In this document: positions 7,720 through 14,430 of the stretch, piece by piece
How positions within the stretch are numbered: position 1 is the stretch's first letter
Layout of the letters: each line of letters begins with the position of its first letter
Assembly: GCA_038058335.1 (NCBI GenBank)
Contig: JBBUBI010000032.1
Span: forward strand, 1-36,548
Direction: 5' to 3'
Origin: JBBTVO01 sp038058335
GTDB taxonomy: Bacteria; Patescibacteriota; Microgenomatia; Levybacterales; UBA12049
DNA length: 36,548 nucleotides
Program-made: the position numbers and the translations under genes
The notes under the pieces: model-generated
What the model was told of the DNA's origin: nothing
Database searches by the model: none
Seen by the model: only the letters and a program-made list of their open reading frames with translations

Positions 7720-8481
7720 TCAATAAATTATTGCGTAGGAGACTATAGTATCTGATACGCTCCTCTGGATGTGAATCCTCCAACTGCTGTATCCCAATTC
7801 ACGAGCTCTGGCTAGGGCTCCGCCGGTTAGATTTGCTTCTGATCCGATTATTTCTACATCGGTAAAAGCCACACCATCTCGCCAGAAACCTGTTCCCAAA
7901 GCCTTAGCCAAAGCCTCTTTACCTGCCCACTTCTCAGTCAGTATCTCCATATCGCCGCTTGACTCATCTATCTCACTCTGCGTATATTGTCTTTTCAAAA
8001 ACCGATCACCGTGTTTTCCAATTGCTTCTGTGATCCTATCTACCGATGCTATATCCAAGCCTATTCCGGGAGATGGTAAATTCTGAGGACTTGATAACAC
8101 CATTGCTGCTGCTAAATCGGCATCATGAGCTATGCTTATGTGTATTCTTTTGGGTCCTGCTGAATGCTCTGCCCACCCTGAAAGTCTTACTGCTGGCTGT
8201 CCGGAGGAAAGCGGCTCAATGCTAACGTCGTGGGGATTTAAATATCTTAAGACCTGACTAATCGCGATCTTGCCGGCGTGTCTGCCTGCGAGTTTTTCTG
8301 GCTTATCTTCACAATGTAATCTTTCTTCAGAAGTGAATTGTTCGGAAACTAGGCTAGGATTTAACAATAGCTGTTTTTCGAAACCTGAAACCACAACGAC
8401 TGCTGTCCCTATTTCGTAAGGAATTTCGCCTGTTTCTTTGGGAAACAATTTATTGGCGATGTCGACTCCCTCTATTCCCAC
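7720..8481 (-). CDS. Double-domain 4'-phosphopantetheinyl transferase (AcpS/Sfp-like)
   Basis: 253 residues. The second half is a clear AcpS-like domain: GLDIASVDRI (141-150), YTQSE (166-170) and the CoA/Mg-binding WAGKEALAKALGTG (185-198). The first half shows the same order in weaker form: FTSEERL (49-55), GRHAGKIAISQVL (66-78) and IHISIAHDADLAAA (113-126). The protein thus looks like a fused pseudo-dimer, as in Sfp-type enzymes. It would attach phosphopantetheine to an acyl or peptidyl carrier protein, but no carrier or fatty-acid gene is in the window. The start is GTG; the extended -10 TGGTATAAT (core complement of 8489-8494) ends 7 nt upstream. It is followed by the PHP gene 1 nt later. 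Confidence 0.85.
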   Translation of the reverse strand: MGIEGVDIANKLFPKETGEIPYEIGTAVVVVSGFEKQLLLNPSLVSEQFTSEERLHCEDKPEKLAGRHAGKIAISQVLRYLNPHDVSIEPLSSGQPAVRLSGWAEHSAGPKRIHISIAHDADLAAAMVLSSPQNLPSPGIGLDIASVDRITEAIGKHGDRFLKRQYTQSEIDESSGDMEILTEKWAGKEALAKALGTGFWRDGVAFTDVEIIGSEANLTGGALARARELGYSSWRIHIQRSVSDTIVSYAIIY

Positions 8482-8505
8482 AGACGTGATTATACCACGA
8501 TAAAA

Positions 8506-9222
8506 CTAGCTGGTGAGGTGTTCTTTCTCGAAGGTTTTTTCTATATCTTTGTAGGTAGCGTGCTCAAGCTGTTTTTTGGTCAACCCCTTTTTTCTCTTAT
8601 GATTTATATATTCATATATCATAGGCATAACAGAAAGAACTACTATCAAAACCACCGTATAGTGAAAATTGTCTTTGATAAACTTTAGTCCACCGAAGAA
8701 GTATCCGGAAAATACAAAACCCGTAACCCAAATAAATGCTCCCGTAACGTTATATGCAAGAAAAGTTCTGTAATGCATCTGACCTACTCCTGCTACAAAT
8801 GGCGCAAATGTACGAATAATTGGGATGAATCGCGCAAGGATTATTGCCTTTCCTCCATGCTTCTCATAAAACTCTCTAGTCCTCTCGAGATACTCTTTTT
8901 TAAATATTCTTGAGTTTTCCTTCGCAAAAACTCTAGGACCTATCTTATTTCCTATCCAATAATTCACTGTATCTCCCAGAATAGCTGCCGCAAGAAGTGT
9001 TATGTAAATTGCGAATATATTCAAATGCCCCGCACCGGAAAGACTGCCCGCTACAAAAAGAAGGGAATCACCAGGGAGAAATGGAGCGACTACGAGCCCA
9101 GTCTCCGCAAAAACTATTGCAAACAAAATTACGTAAGTAAGTGGCCCAACAGCGGCAATTATAATTCCAAGGTATTCATCTAGATGTAAGAAGTATTTTG
9201 CAATTTGAAGAACAAACTCCAT
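8506..9222 (-). CDS. DedA-family membrane protein (VTT domain)
   Basis: 238 residues with about five membrane segments. It carries the DedA signatures FAETGLVVAPFLPGDSLLFVAG (re-entrant loop), GDTVNYWIG and ARFIPIIRTFAPFVAG with the conserved arginines. DedA proteins scramble or transport polyprenyl or phospholipid carriers; the link to undecaprenyl phosphate recycling suits the PAP2/kinase genes further on. TATAAT (complement of 9229-9234) ends 6 nt before the ATG, so it is probably leaderless. The charged tail (RKKGLTKKQ onwards) is cytoplasmic. Confidence 0.92.
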   Translation of the reverse strand: MEFVLQIAKYFLHLDEYLGIIIAAVGPLTYVILFAIVFAETGLVVAPFLPGDSLLFVAGSLSGAGHLNIFAIYITLLAAAILGDTVNYWIGNKIGPRVFAKENSRIFKKEYLERTREFYEKHGGKAIILARFIPIIRTFAPFVAGVGQMHYRTFLAYNVTGAFIWVTGFVFSGYFFGGLKFIKDNFHYTVVLIVVLSVMPMIYEYINHKRKKGLTKKQLEHATYKDIEKTFEKEHLTS

Positions 9223-9257
9223 CTAGATATTATATTGTATGAAAAAATTCTATGCAA

Positions 9258-9293
9258 TCAGTCCGCTTGCGTAGGTGGGTTTGTATGGAGCAT
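9258..9293 (-). repeat. Duplicate of the lon 3' end, containing an 11-codon frame
   Basis: On the minus strand ATG overlaps the stop of the coiled-coil gene (TAATG) and opens MLHTNPPTQAD then TGA. The last 11 codons of lon (9620-9655) read MLHATPPTQAD then TAG. The 36-nt segments match at 27 positions; four of six differing codons are synonymous. Together they flank the coiled-coil gene as direct repeats 362 nt apart. Confidence 0.65.
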
Positions 9294-9553
9294 TATTGCT
9301 GAGCAGGAGATTCAAGATTTGAAATTCTTTCTTCATGATCATCAAGCCTACCGCTAATCCTTTCGATTAAAAGTGTTCCTGCTGCATTTTCTTCTCTTAT
9401 TGTTTCTAGCTCTTTCATAACTCCATCAAGGCCTGTCAAAACCTGATCCCTATATCCCTTACTCTTTTCATCAATTTCTTGCATCACAATGTCTAATTCC
9501 ACTTTTAAAATTGCTCTAGTAACAGGCTCTGAAGATGTTTTACTTTTTGCCAT
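9293..9553 (-). CDS. Small coiled-coil protein, function unknown
   Basis: 86 residues, charged, no signal or membrane segment. Residues about 15-80 show heptad-like spacing (ILKVELDIVMQEIDEK and LETIREENAAGTLLIERISG), so a helical coiled coil is likely. Not recognised as a named family. A good promoter precedes it: TTGACA (complement of 9583-9588), 17 bp, TAATAT (9560-9565), 6 nt, ATG; probably leaderless. It is bounded on both sides by copies of the lon C-terminal codons. If the stop were bypassed by a frameshift, it would end in almost the same tail as Lon. Confidence 0.7.
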   Translation of the reverse strand: MAKSKTSSEPVTRAILKVELDIVMQEIDEKSKGYRDQVLTGLDGVMKELETIREENAAGTLLIERISGRLDDHEERISNLESPAQQ

Positions 9554-9559
9554 TCTTTT

Positions 9560-9588
9560 ATATTAATGATGCTTTCATCTTATGTCAA
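9560..9588 (-). promoter_or_regulatory. Promoter of the coiled-coil gene
   Basis: TTGACA, 17-bp spacer and TAATAT on the minus strand, with the hexamer ending 6 nt before ATG 9553. Confidence 0.6.
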
Positions 9589-9619
9589 TCTGAAAAAATA
9601 GATCAAAGCAGTTCAGTTT

Positions 9620-12019
9620 CTAATCGGCCTGCGTAGGTGGGGTGGCGTGGAGCATGGGTCTTTGAGGAACTTCGCCTTCATGCTGTTTAATTTTCGCAAG
9701 AGGCTTCAGAAGTGCAATACTAAGCACCTCGTCCATGTGATTTACAAAAACAAACTTTAGATCTTTAATTACTTCCTTTGGAATATCTTCTAGATCTTTT
9801 TTATTATCCTTTGGCAAAATTATTGTTTTCAAACCTGCTCTGTGAGCCGCAATTACCTTCTCCTTTACTCCGCCTATTTCAAGAATTCTTCCCCGAAGAG
9901 TAACTTCTCCCGTCATTCCGACTCTTCTGCTTACCGGGATTCGTGTAAGTGCCGATACAATCGCAGTTGTTATTGCTCCTCCTGCTGATGGACCGTCTTT
10001 GGGCACTGCACCTTCCGGGACATGTACATGCACATCAATCTTTGAATAGAATTTTTCTGGTAATCCTAAAAGCTTGGCTCTTGCTCTTATGTAGCTCATC
10101 GCAGCCTGACAGGACTCTTTCATGACATCTCCAAGCTGACCTGTCAGAATAAGATTTCCTTTACCGGGCATGAGAGCCACCTCTATAAATAGTATGTCTC
10201 CTCCGGCCTCAGTCCAAGCAAGACCCGTGGACATTCCGATCTCATCTTTCTTCTCGACAAGCGTACCGCGAAGCTTTATGGGCCCAAGATATTTTGGTAT
10301 GTCTTTTGCCGCCACTGTGATCTTAGTTTTCTTGCTCGCCTCGCTGCGAAGCGGGCCTTCCGCGATAATTTTGGCAATTTTACGCAAGACTGATGCGATC
10401 TGCCTTTCAAGGCTTCGTACTCCTGCTTCTCTTGTGTAATGCTGGATAATAAACTTAACAGCATCGTCTTTTATCTCGGCTGTCTTGTCCGTTAGCCCGT
10501 GACTCTCCATTTGCTTCTTGAGAAGGAAATCTTTGGAAATCTTGAACTTCTCATCATGCGTATATCCAGCAAAGCTTATTATCTCAAGCCTATCTCGAAG
10601 TGCGGGCGGAATTGTATCGAGCATATTTGCAGTAGTCACGAACATCACATCTGAGAGATCAAAAGGAACCTCAAGATAGTGATCTGAGAATGAGTTGTTT
10701 TGTTCCGGATCAAGCGCTTCAAGAAGTGCTGAGGATGGATCGCCCCTGAAATCTGCTCCGACCTTATCAATTTCATCAAGCATAAATACAGGATTTTTTG
10801 TACCAGCGTCCTTAATTCCTTGAATTATTCTTCCGGGCAATGCTCCCACATAAGTTCTCCTGTGACCTCTTATCTCTGCTTCATCCCGAATTCCGCCGAG
10901 GGAAACTCTGACAAACTTACGATTAAGCGCTCTTGCGATAGACTTACCAATTGAGGTCTTACCAACTCCCGGCGGCCCTACGAAACAAAGAATCGGCCCC
11001 TTCATCTTACCTGACAATTTGTGTACAGCAAGGTATTCGACAATTCTCTCCTTTACTTTCTTAAGCCCGTAATGATCCTCATCCAATATCTTTTCTGCGA
11101 GTTTTATATCCAAATTACTTTTGCTTTCCTTATTCCACGGAACACTTACCAGCCAATCGAGATAATTTCTGATATATCCGGCCTCAGGATTGAACTGATT
11201 CATTTGCCCCAGCTTCTTGAGCTCTTTTTTTGCTTTTTCCTCAACCTCTTCTGGCATTACTGCTTCTTTTATCTTATCCATCAGTTCCCTTATCTCACTG
11301 TCTTCATCACTATTGCCGAGCTCTTTCTCGATTGTTTTCAATCTTTCCCTGAGCATTGCCTCCCTTGCACCTTTTTCGAATCTTTCCTGTGTTTTTGATG
11401 ACAGTTTCCTCTCAAGCTCAAGAACTTTTATTTCTTTGGCAAGAAGATCTGCAACTTTCTCAAGCCTTTGCCTTACTTCGATCATTTCCAAAAGCTCCTG
11501 TCTTTCAGGCGGCTTAACATCAAGGACTGATGAAACAAGATCAGCAAGCTCTGAAGGGGAATTATCAGACATAATATTCATGAAAGCTAGGAAATCAACT
11601 GATTTTCCAAAATTGATGGCTTTTCGGAATTGGTTCGTAATGTGATTGCAGAGTGCTTTTATCTCAGGGTCATCATCAAGAATATCTTCAAGCTCCTCAA
11701 CTCTGGCCAAGAGAAACTGATCATGCTGTTCGTATGACAAGATCTTTACCCTTGAGATTCCCTTTACTTGCGCATTTATTTCTCCGTCTGAGCGGATCAT
11801 TCTTTCAATTCTGGATAACGTACCGACTTCAAATAAATCTTCAGCCTCGGGCTCGTTGAGTCTTGAATTTTTCTGAAGCACAAAGCAAACAACTCTTTCG
11901 TTTTGAAAAGAGCTTTCAAGCGCTGCAAGACTTTTTGGTCGTCCAAAAGTAAGAACTGAGTCGATTTTGGGGAATATTATTCCGTCTCGTATGGGGATTA
12001 TAGGCACGAGTTTTTCCAT
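9620..12019 (-). CDS. lon: ATP-dependent Lon protease (LonA)
   Basis: 799 residues, the usual LonA length. N-terminal substrate domain (about 1-190), long coiled helices (about 190-265), AAA+ module with Walker A GPPGVGKT (348-355), Walker B VFMLDEID (411-418) and arginine-finger region, then S16 protease domain with Ser678 in PKDGPSAGG and Lys721 in GGVKEK as the catalytic dyad. It degrades misfolded and regulatory proteins in the cytoplasm. PLRSEAS (556-562), in the linker between the AAA+ and protease domains, is encoded by a GC-rich palindromic repeat. The last 11 codons are duplicated beyond the next gene. A CIRCE element overlaps its promoter, so HrcA-type heat-shock control is likely. 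Confidence 0.98.
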   Translation of the reverse strand: MEKLVPIIPIRDGIIFPKIDSVLTFGRPKSLAALESSFQNERVVCFVLQKNSRLNEPEAEDLFEVGTLSRIERMIRSDGEINAQVKGISRVKILSYEQHDQFLLARVEELEDILDDDPEIKALCNHITNQFRKAINFGKSVDFLAFMNIMSDNSPSELADLVSSVLDVKPPERQELLEMIEVRQRLEKVADLLAKEIKVLELERKLSSKTQERFEKGAREAMLRERLKTIEKELGNSDEDSEIRELMDKIKEAVMPEEVEEKAKKELKKLGQMNQFNPEAGYIRNYLDWLVSVPWNKESKSNLDIKLAEKILDEDHYGLKKVKERIVEYLAVHKLSGKMKGPILCFVGPPGVGKTSIGKSIARALNRKFVRVSLGGIRDEAEIRGHRRTYVGALPGRIIQGIKDAGTKNPVFMLDEIDKVGADFRGDPSSALLEALDPEQNNSFSDHYLEVPFDLSDVMFVTTANMLDTIPPALRDRLEIISFAGYTHDEKFKISKDFLLKKQMESHGLTDKTAEIKDDAVKFIIQHYTREAGVRSLERQIASVLRKIAKIIAEGPLRSEASKKTKITVAAKDIPKYLGPIKLRGTLVEKKDEIGMSTGLAWTEAGGDILFIEVALMPGKGNLILTGQLGDVMKESCQAAMSYIRARAKLLGLPEKFYSKIDVHVHVPEGAVPKDGPSAGGAITTAIVSALTRIPVSRRVGMTGEVTLRGRILEIGGVKEKVIAAHRAGLKTIILPKDNKKDLEDIPKEVIKDLKFVFVNHMDEVLSIALLKPLAKIKQHEGEVPQRPMLHATPPTQAD
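10337..10356. repeat. GC-rich palindromic repeat inside lon (encodes PLRSEAS)
   Basis: CGCCTCGCTGCGAAGCGGGC is far more GC-rich than flanking DNA and contains the palindrome-like CGCTGCGAAGCG. It reads PLRSEAS in Lon, in the variable linker between the AAA+ and protease domains. The RSEA peptide is, from general knowledge, another recurrent in-frame repeat product in CPR genomes. Confidence 0.5.
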
Positions 12020-12022
12020 ATA

Positions 12023-12049
12023 TTAGCACTCTATCAAAATGGTTGCTAA
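12023..12049. promoter_or_regulatory. CIRCE operator (HrcA binding site) upstream of lon
   Basis: TTAGCACTC (12023-12031), 9-nt spacer, GGTTGCTAA (12041-12049). The CIRCE consensus is TTAGCACTC-N9-GAGTGCTAA: the left half is perfect and the right half matches 7 of 9. It overlaps the lon -10 box, the position expected for a repressor site. Confidence 0.85.
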
Positions 12050-12056
12050 TTGTCAA
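12028..12056 (-). promoter_or_regulatory. lon promoter
   Basis: Minus strand TTGACA (complement of 12051-12056), 17-bp spacer, TAGAGT (complement of 12028-12033), ending 8 nt before ATG 12019. The predicted transcript begins within about 2 nt of the start codon. Confidence 0.7.
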
Positions 12057-12088
12057 TACCTCAAAATAGCTCTATTTATCCCAGGCTA

Positions 12089-12123
12089 AATCGGGGTTGA
12101 CCCCGATCGAATCGGGGTTGACA
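12089..12123. repeat. Repeat built from TCGGGGTTGACC units
   Basis: AATCGGGGTTGAC occurs twice (12089-12101 and 12110-12122); the first copy with what follows forms the palindrome TCGGGGT TG ACCCCGA. The second copy ends in TTGACA, which serves as the -35 box of the next gene. Confidence 0.6.
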
Positions 12124-12147
12124 CTCTCCAATGATCGAGATTAAAAT
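12118..12147 (+). promoter_or_regulatory. Promoter of the DUF1003 gene
   Basis: TTGACA (12118-12123), 18-bp spacer, TAAAAT (12142-12147), ending 5 nt before the ATG. No Shine-Dalgarno is present. The -35 box is part of the repeat. Confidence 0.6.
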
Positions 12148-12152
12148 TAAGT

Positions 12153-12665
12153 ATGACCAAGAAAAGCATAAGCAAATTGCCTCAGCAGATTGCAAACGAA
12201 CTTACTCCTGAACTGATTTTAAAGAGACTTCACTCCTTTGAAGGAAGAGTTGCGGAATTTTTAAGTGATTTTTCCGGAAGTATGCCGTTTGTTTACTTTC
12301 ACGCATTGTGGTTCACGCTCTGGGTACTTATAAACCATGGCGTATTCAAGGCCTTCATCCAGCCTTTTGACCCATTCCCATACGGACTTCTCACGATGGT
12401 CGTTTCCCTCGAAGCTATTTTCCTAGCAACATTTGTTCTTATTAACCAGAATAGACAAGCATTGGTAGATGAATTTAGAGAACTTGAGGAAGAAAAAGAG
12501 CAGGAGGAAGAGGAGAGAGAGCAGGAAGAATTAGAAGAGGAAGTTGAAGACATACAGCAGGACTTAGATGATATAAAAAGCGCAATGCAATTCATTCAGG
12601 AAAAAATAAGTTCAATTGAAAAATTTCCTGCTCCCCAGAATGGAAATGGAGACGAAAAGAAATAA
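12153..12665 (+). CDS. DUF1003 membrane protein with acidic coiled-coil tail
   Basis: 170 residues. Residues about 33-110 match DUF1003: AEFLSDFSGSMPFVYFHALWF, a first membrane helix, INHGVFKAFIQPFDPFPYGLL, a second helix with SLEAIFLATFVLINQNRQ. The C-terminal part (about 112-155) is a strongly acidic Glu-rich helix, probably a cytoplasmic coiled coil. The function of DUF1003 is not established. It stands divergent from lon and has its own promoter; predicted to be leaderless. Confidence 0.85.
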   Translation: MTKKSISKLPQQIANELTPELILKRLHSFEGRVAEFLSDFSGSMPFVYFHALWFTLWVLINHGVFKAFIQPFDPFPYGLLTMVVSLEAIFLATFVLINQNRQALVDEFRELEEEKEQEEEEREQEELEEEVEDIQQDLDDIKSAMQFIQEKISSIEKFPAPQNGNGDEKK

Positions 12666-12723
12666 CCCCTTTCTTCTTCGCCTTTGTAGAAATTAAACAA
12701 CATAGATGATAGAATAACTCCGC

Positions 12724-13833
12724 ATGGCAAGACGTATTATACTTCTGTTATTCCTGTTTTTTGTTGCGGGTACATCATTCTTGCTTTTGGACAAAAACAC
12801 TTCTGACTCAATTCCAAAAAGCGCCCCTCAACTTCAAAATCAATCAGGAAGTATAGAAAGAACAAACTTCGGAGCTGAATATATAATCGCAGGCAATTTG
12901 GATATCCCATGGGCAATTGCCTTCCTGCCTAACCGAGATCTGATTCTCACCCAAAGGAAAGGGAAGGTTTTAATAATATCCGGTGATCTTAGAAGCAAGC
13001 CAAGGGAAATTACTCAGATAAATAACGTAAAAGCACAAGGAGAGGGGGGATTACTCGGAATAGCTACTCATCCGGATTTCGAGAATAATAAATTTATTTA
13101 CTTCTACTATACATATGGAGGGAACGGAAATGACACGCTGAATAGAGTCTCTAGATTTGAATATGTAAATGATAACTTAATAAACGAGAGGACTATCGTC
13201 GATAAAATTCCCGGAAATAGCAACCACAATGGAGGAAGAATAAAGTTTGGCCCAGACGAGCTTCTTTATATCGGCACAGGAGACGCACAGGAGCCATCGC
13301 TTTCGCAGAACAAGAACTCGCTGGCAGGGAAAATACTCCGAGTTACGGATGAAGGAAAACCTGCTCCCGACAATCCTTTTGGCAATCAAATTTATTCATA
13401 CGGACATCGAAATGTACAAGGACTTGCGTGGGACAATGATAATAATCTTTGGGCGACAGAGCATGGAAATTCCACAAGAGATGAACTGAACAAAATTGAA
13501 AAAGGCGGAAATTACGGATGGCCGGAAATTACGGGAGATCAGACAAGAAGTGGCATGATCACCGGAATTATAAATAGCGGGGACGATACCTGGGCTCCTT
13601 CAGGACTCGCGTTCTACAAGGATTCGCTCTATTTCGCAGGACTTAGAGGATCTGCTTTGTTTAAATTTGATATAGGCAACAAATCCCTGAACAAACTCTT
13701 TGATGAAAAATACGGAAGAATTAGGGAAGCGATTACAGGTCCTGATGGCGCACTATATATATTGACTAATAATACTGACGGCCGCGGGATCCTCAAGCCC
13801 GGCGACGATAAATTGATAAGATTGGACTTATAA
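12724..13833 (+). CDS. PQQ-dependent sugar dehydrogenase-like beta-propeller (Asd/YliI type)
   Basis: 369 residues with an N-terminal signal or anchor (RRIILLLFLFFVAGTSFLLL), so secreted or membrane-tethered. Family motifs: LDIPWAIAFLPNRDLILTQR, GEGGLLGIATHPDF, SNHNGGRIKFGPDELLYIGTGD, GKILRV then DNPFGNQIYSYGHRNVQG, and ATEHGNSTRDELNKIEKGGNYGWP. These define the soluble glucose/aldose dehydrogenase six-bladed propeller family. Members oxidise sugars with PQQ, but many lack known activity; no PQQ synthesis genes are visible. TAGAAT (12710-12715) ends 8 nt before the ATG. It could act on the cell's own or a host's surface sugars. Confidence 0.9.
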   Translation: MARRIILLLFLFFVAGTSFLLLDKNTSDSIPKSAPQLQNQSGSIERTNFGAEYIIAGNLDIPWAIAFLPNRDLILTQRKGKVLIISGDLRSKPREITQINNVKAQGEGGLLGIATHPDFENNKFIYFYYTYGGNGNDTLNRVSRFEYVNDNLINERTIVDKIPGNSNHNGGRIKFGPDELLYIGTGDAQEPSLSQNKNSLAGKILRVTDEGKPAPDNPFGNQIYSYGHRNVQGLAWDNDNNLWATEHGNSTRDELNKIEKGGNYGWPEITGDQTRSGMITGIINSGDDTWAPSGLAFYKDSLYFAGLRGSALFKFDIGNKSLNKLFDEKYGRIREAITGPDGALYILTNNTDGRGILKPGDDKLIRLDL

Positions 13834-13866
13834 TACTTACCACTATTGATTTTTGGGAAAATATTG

Positions 13867-13982
13867 TATAATGGCGGAGTATTGTAATCTTGTACCGTTT
13901 CTTCTTAACAGCCCAAGAAACAGATTTGTTTTAGGAAAGTTAGAGTTCGTACAAGTTATCAAAGAATGGAGGTGATAACTTA
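13867..13982 (+). promoter_or_regulatory. Promoter and structured 5' leader of the RRM gene
   Basis: TATAAT (13867-13872) starts a leader of about 104 nt. It holds a hairpin GTTTCTT (13897-13903)/AAGAAAC (13915-13921), an enclosing pair CTTGTAC (13889-13895)/GTACAAG (13949-13955), and AAGTTATC (13953-13960)/GATAACTT (13974-13981), which puts the GGAGGT Shine-Dalgarno (13968-13973) in a hairpin loop next to the ATG. The second and third pairings share nucleotides 13953-13955 and exclude each other, as in a riboswitch or thermosensor. Confidence 0.65.
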
Positions 13983-14348
13983 ATGTCTACAAAACTGTTT
14001 GTTGGGGGAATTTCTTGGGATACAACTGAGGATTCTCTAAAAAACTTTTTCGCTACAGCTGGAACTGTTGCTTCTGTGTCAATAATCACAGATAAATATT
14101 CCGGACGCTCAAAAGGATTTGGATTTGTGGAAATGGGAAGTGATCAGGAAGCCAAGGATGCTGTTGAAAAACTCAATGGCCAATCATTGGACGGACGAGC
14201 AATCACAGTAAGTGAAGCACGACCTAAAGAACCAAGATCTGATAATTATGGCGGAGGTGGTAGCTCCTTTAGAGGAGGCGACCGACGTGGTGGTGACCGA
14301 GGAGGTGACCGCGGCGGAGATCGAAGAGGAGGAGGAAGATCGTACTAA
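13983..14348 (+). CDS. Glycine-rich RRM RNA-binding protein
   Basis: 121 residues. One RRM (about 3-80) with RNP2 LFVGGI (5-10) and RNP1 SKGFGFVEM (about 44-52), then an RG-rich tail with repeated GGDR units ending in GGGRSY. This is the architecture of cyanobacterial Rbp proteins and plant GRPs, which bind RNA and are often cold-induced. Shine-Dalgarno GGAGGTGAT is nearly fully complementary to the 16S tail and 6 nt from the ATG, so expression may be high. The leader can fold over this site. Monocistronic, ended by a hairpin shared with the convergent nuclease gene. Confidence 0.93.
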   Translation: MSTKLFVGGISWDTTEDSLKNFFATAGTVASVSIITDKYSGRSKGFGFVEMGSDQEAKDAVEKLNGQSLDGRAITVSEARPKEPRSDNYGGGGSSFRGGDRRGGDRGGDRGGDRRGGGRSY

Positions 14349-14369
14349 TCCTAACTCAGATTTCAATAC

Positions 14370-14430
14370 AAGAAGGCAAAGGAACTGTGACTTACCTATA
14401 AACGGCATTTCACAAAATCTTTGCCTTCTT
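14370..14430. terminator. Long inverted repeat between convergent genes
   Basis: AAGAAGGCAAAG (14370-14381) is perfectly complementary to CTTTGCCTTCTT (14419-14430); the 37-nt loop has a further GTGA/TCAC pairing. Position between two convergent genes fits a bidirectional terminator, although it lacks a long T run. Confidence 0.55.

Noticed and set aside
11021..11645. Plus-strand open frames opposite lon
   Set aside because: They are antisense shadows of lon with Ser/Phe/Leu-biased composition and no start signal or motif.
12299..12595. Minus-strand Ser/Cys-rich frame
   Set aside because: Mirror of the Glu-rich codons of the DUF1003 gene; not a real protein.
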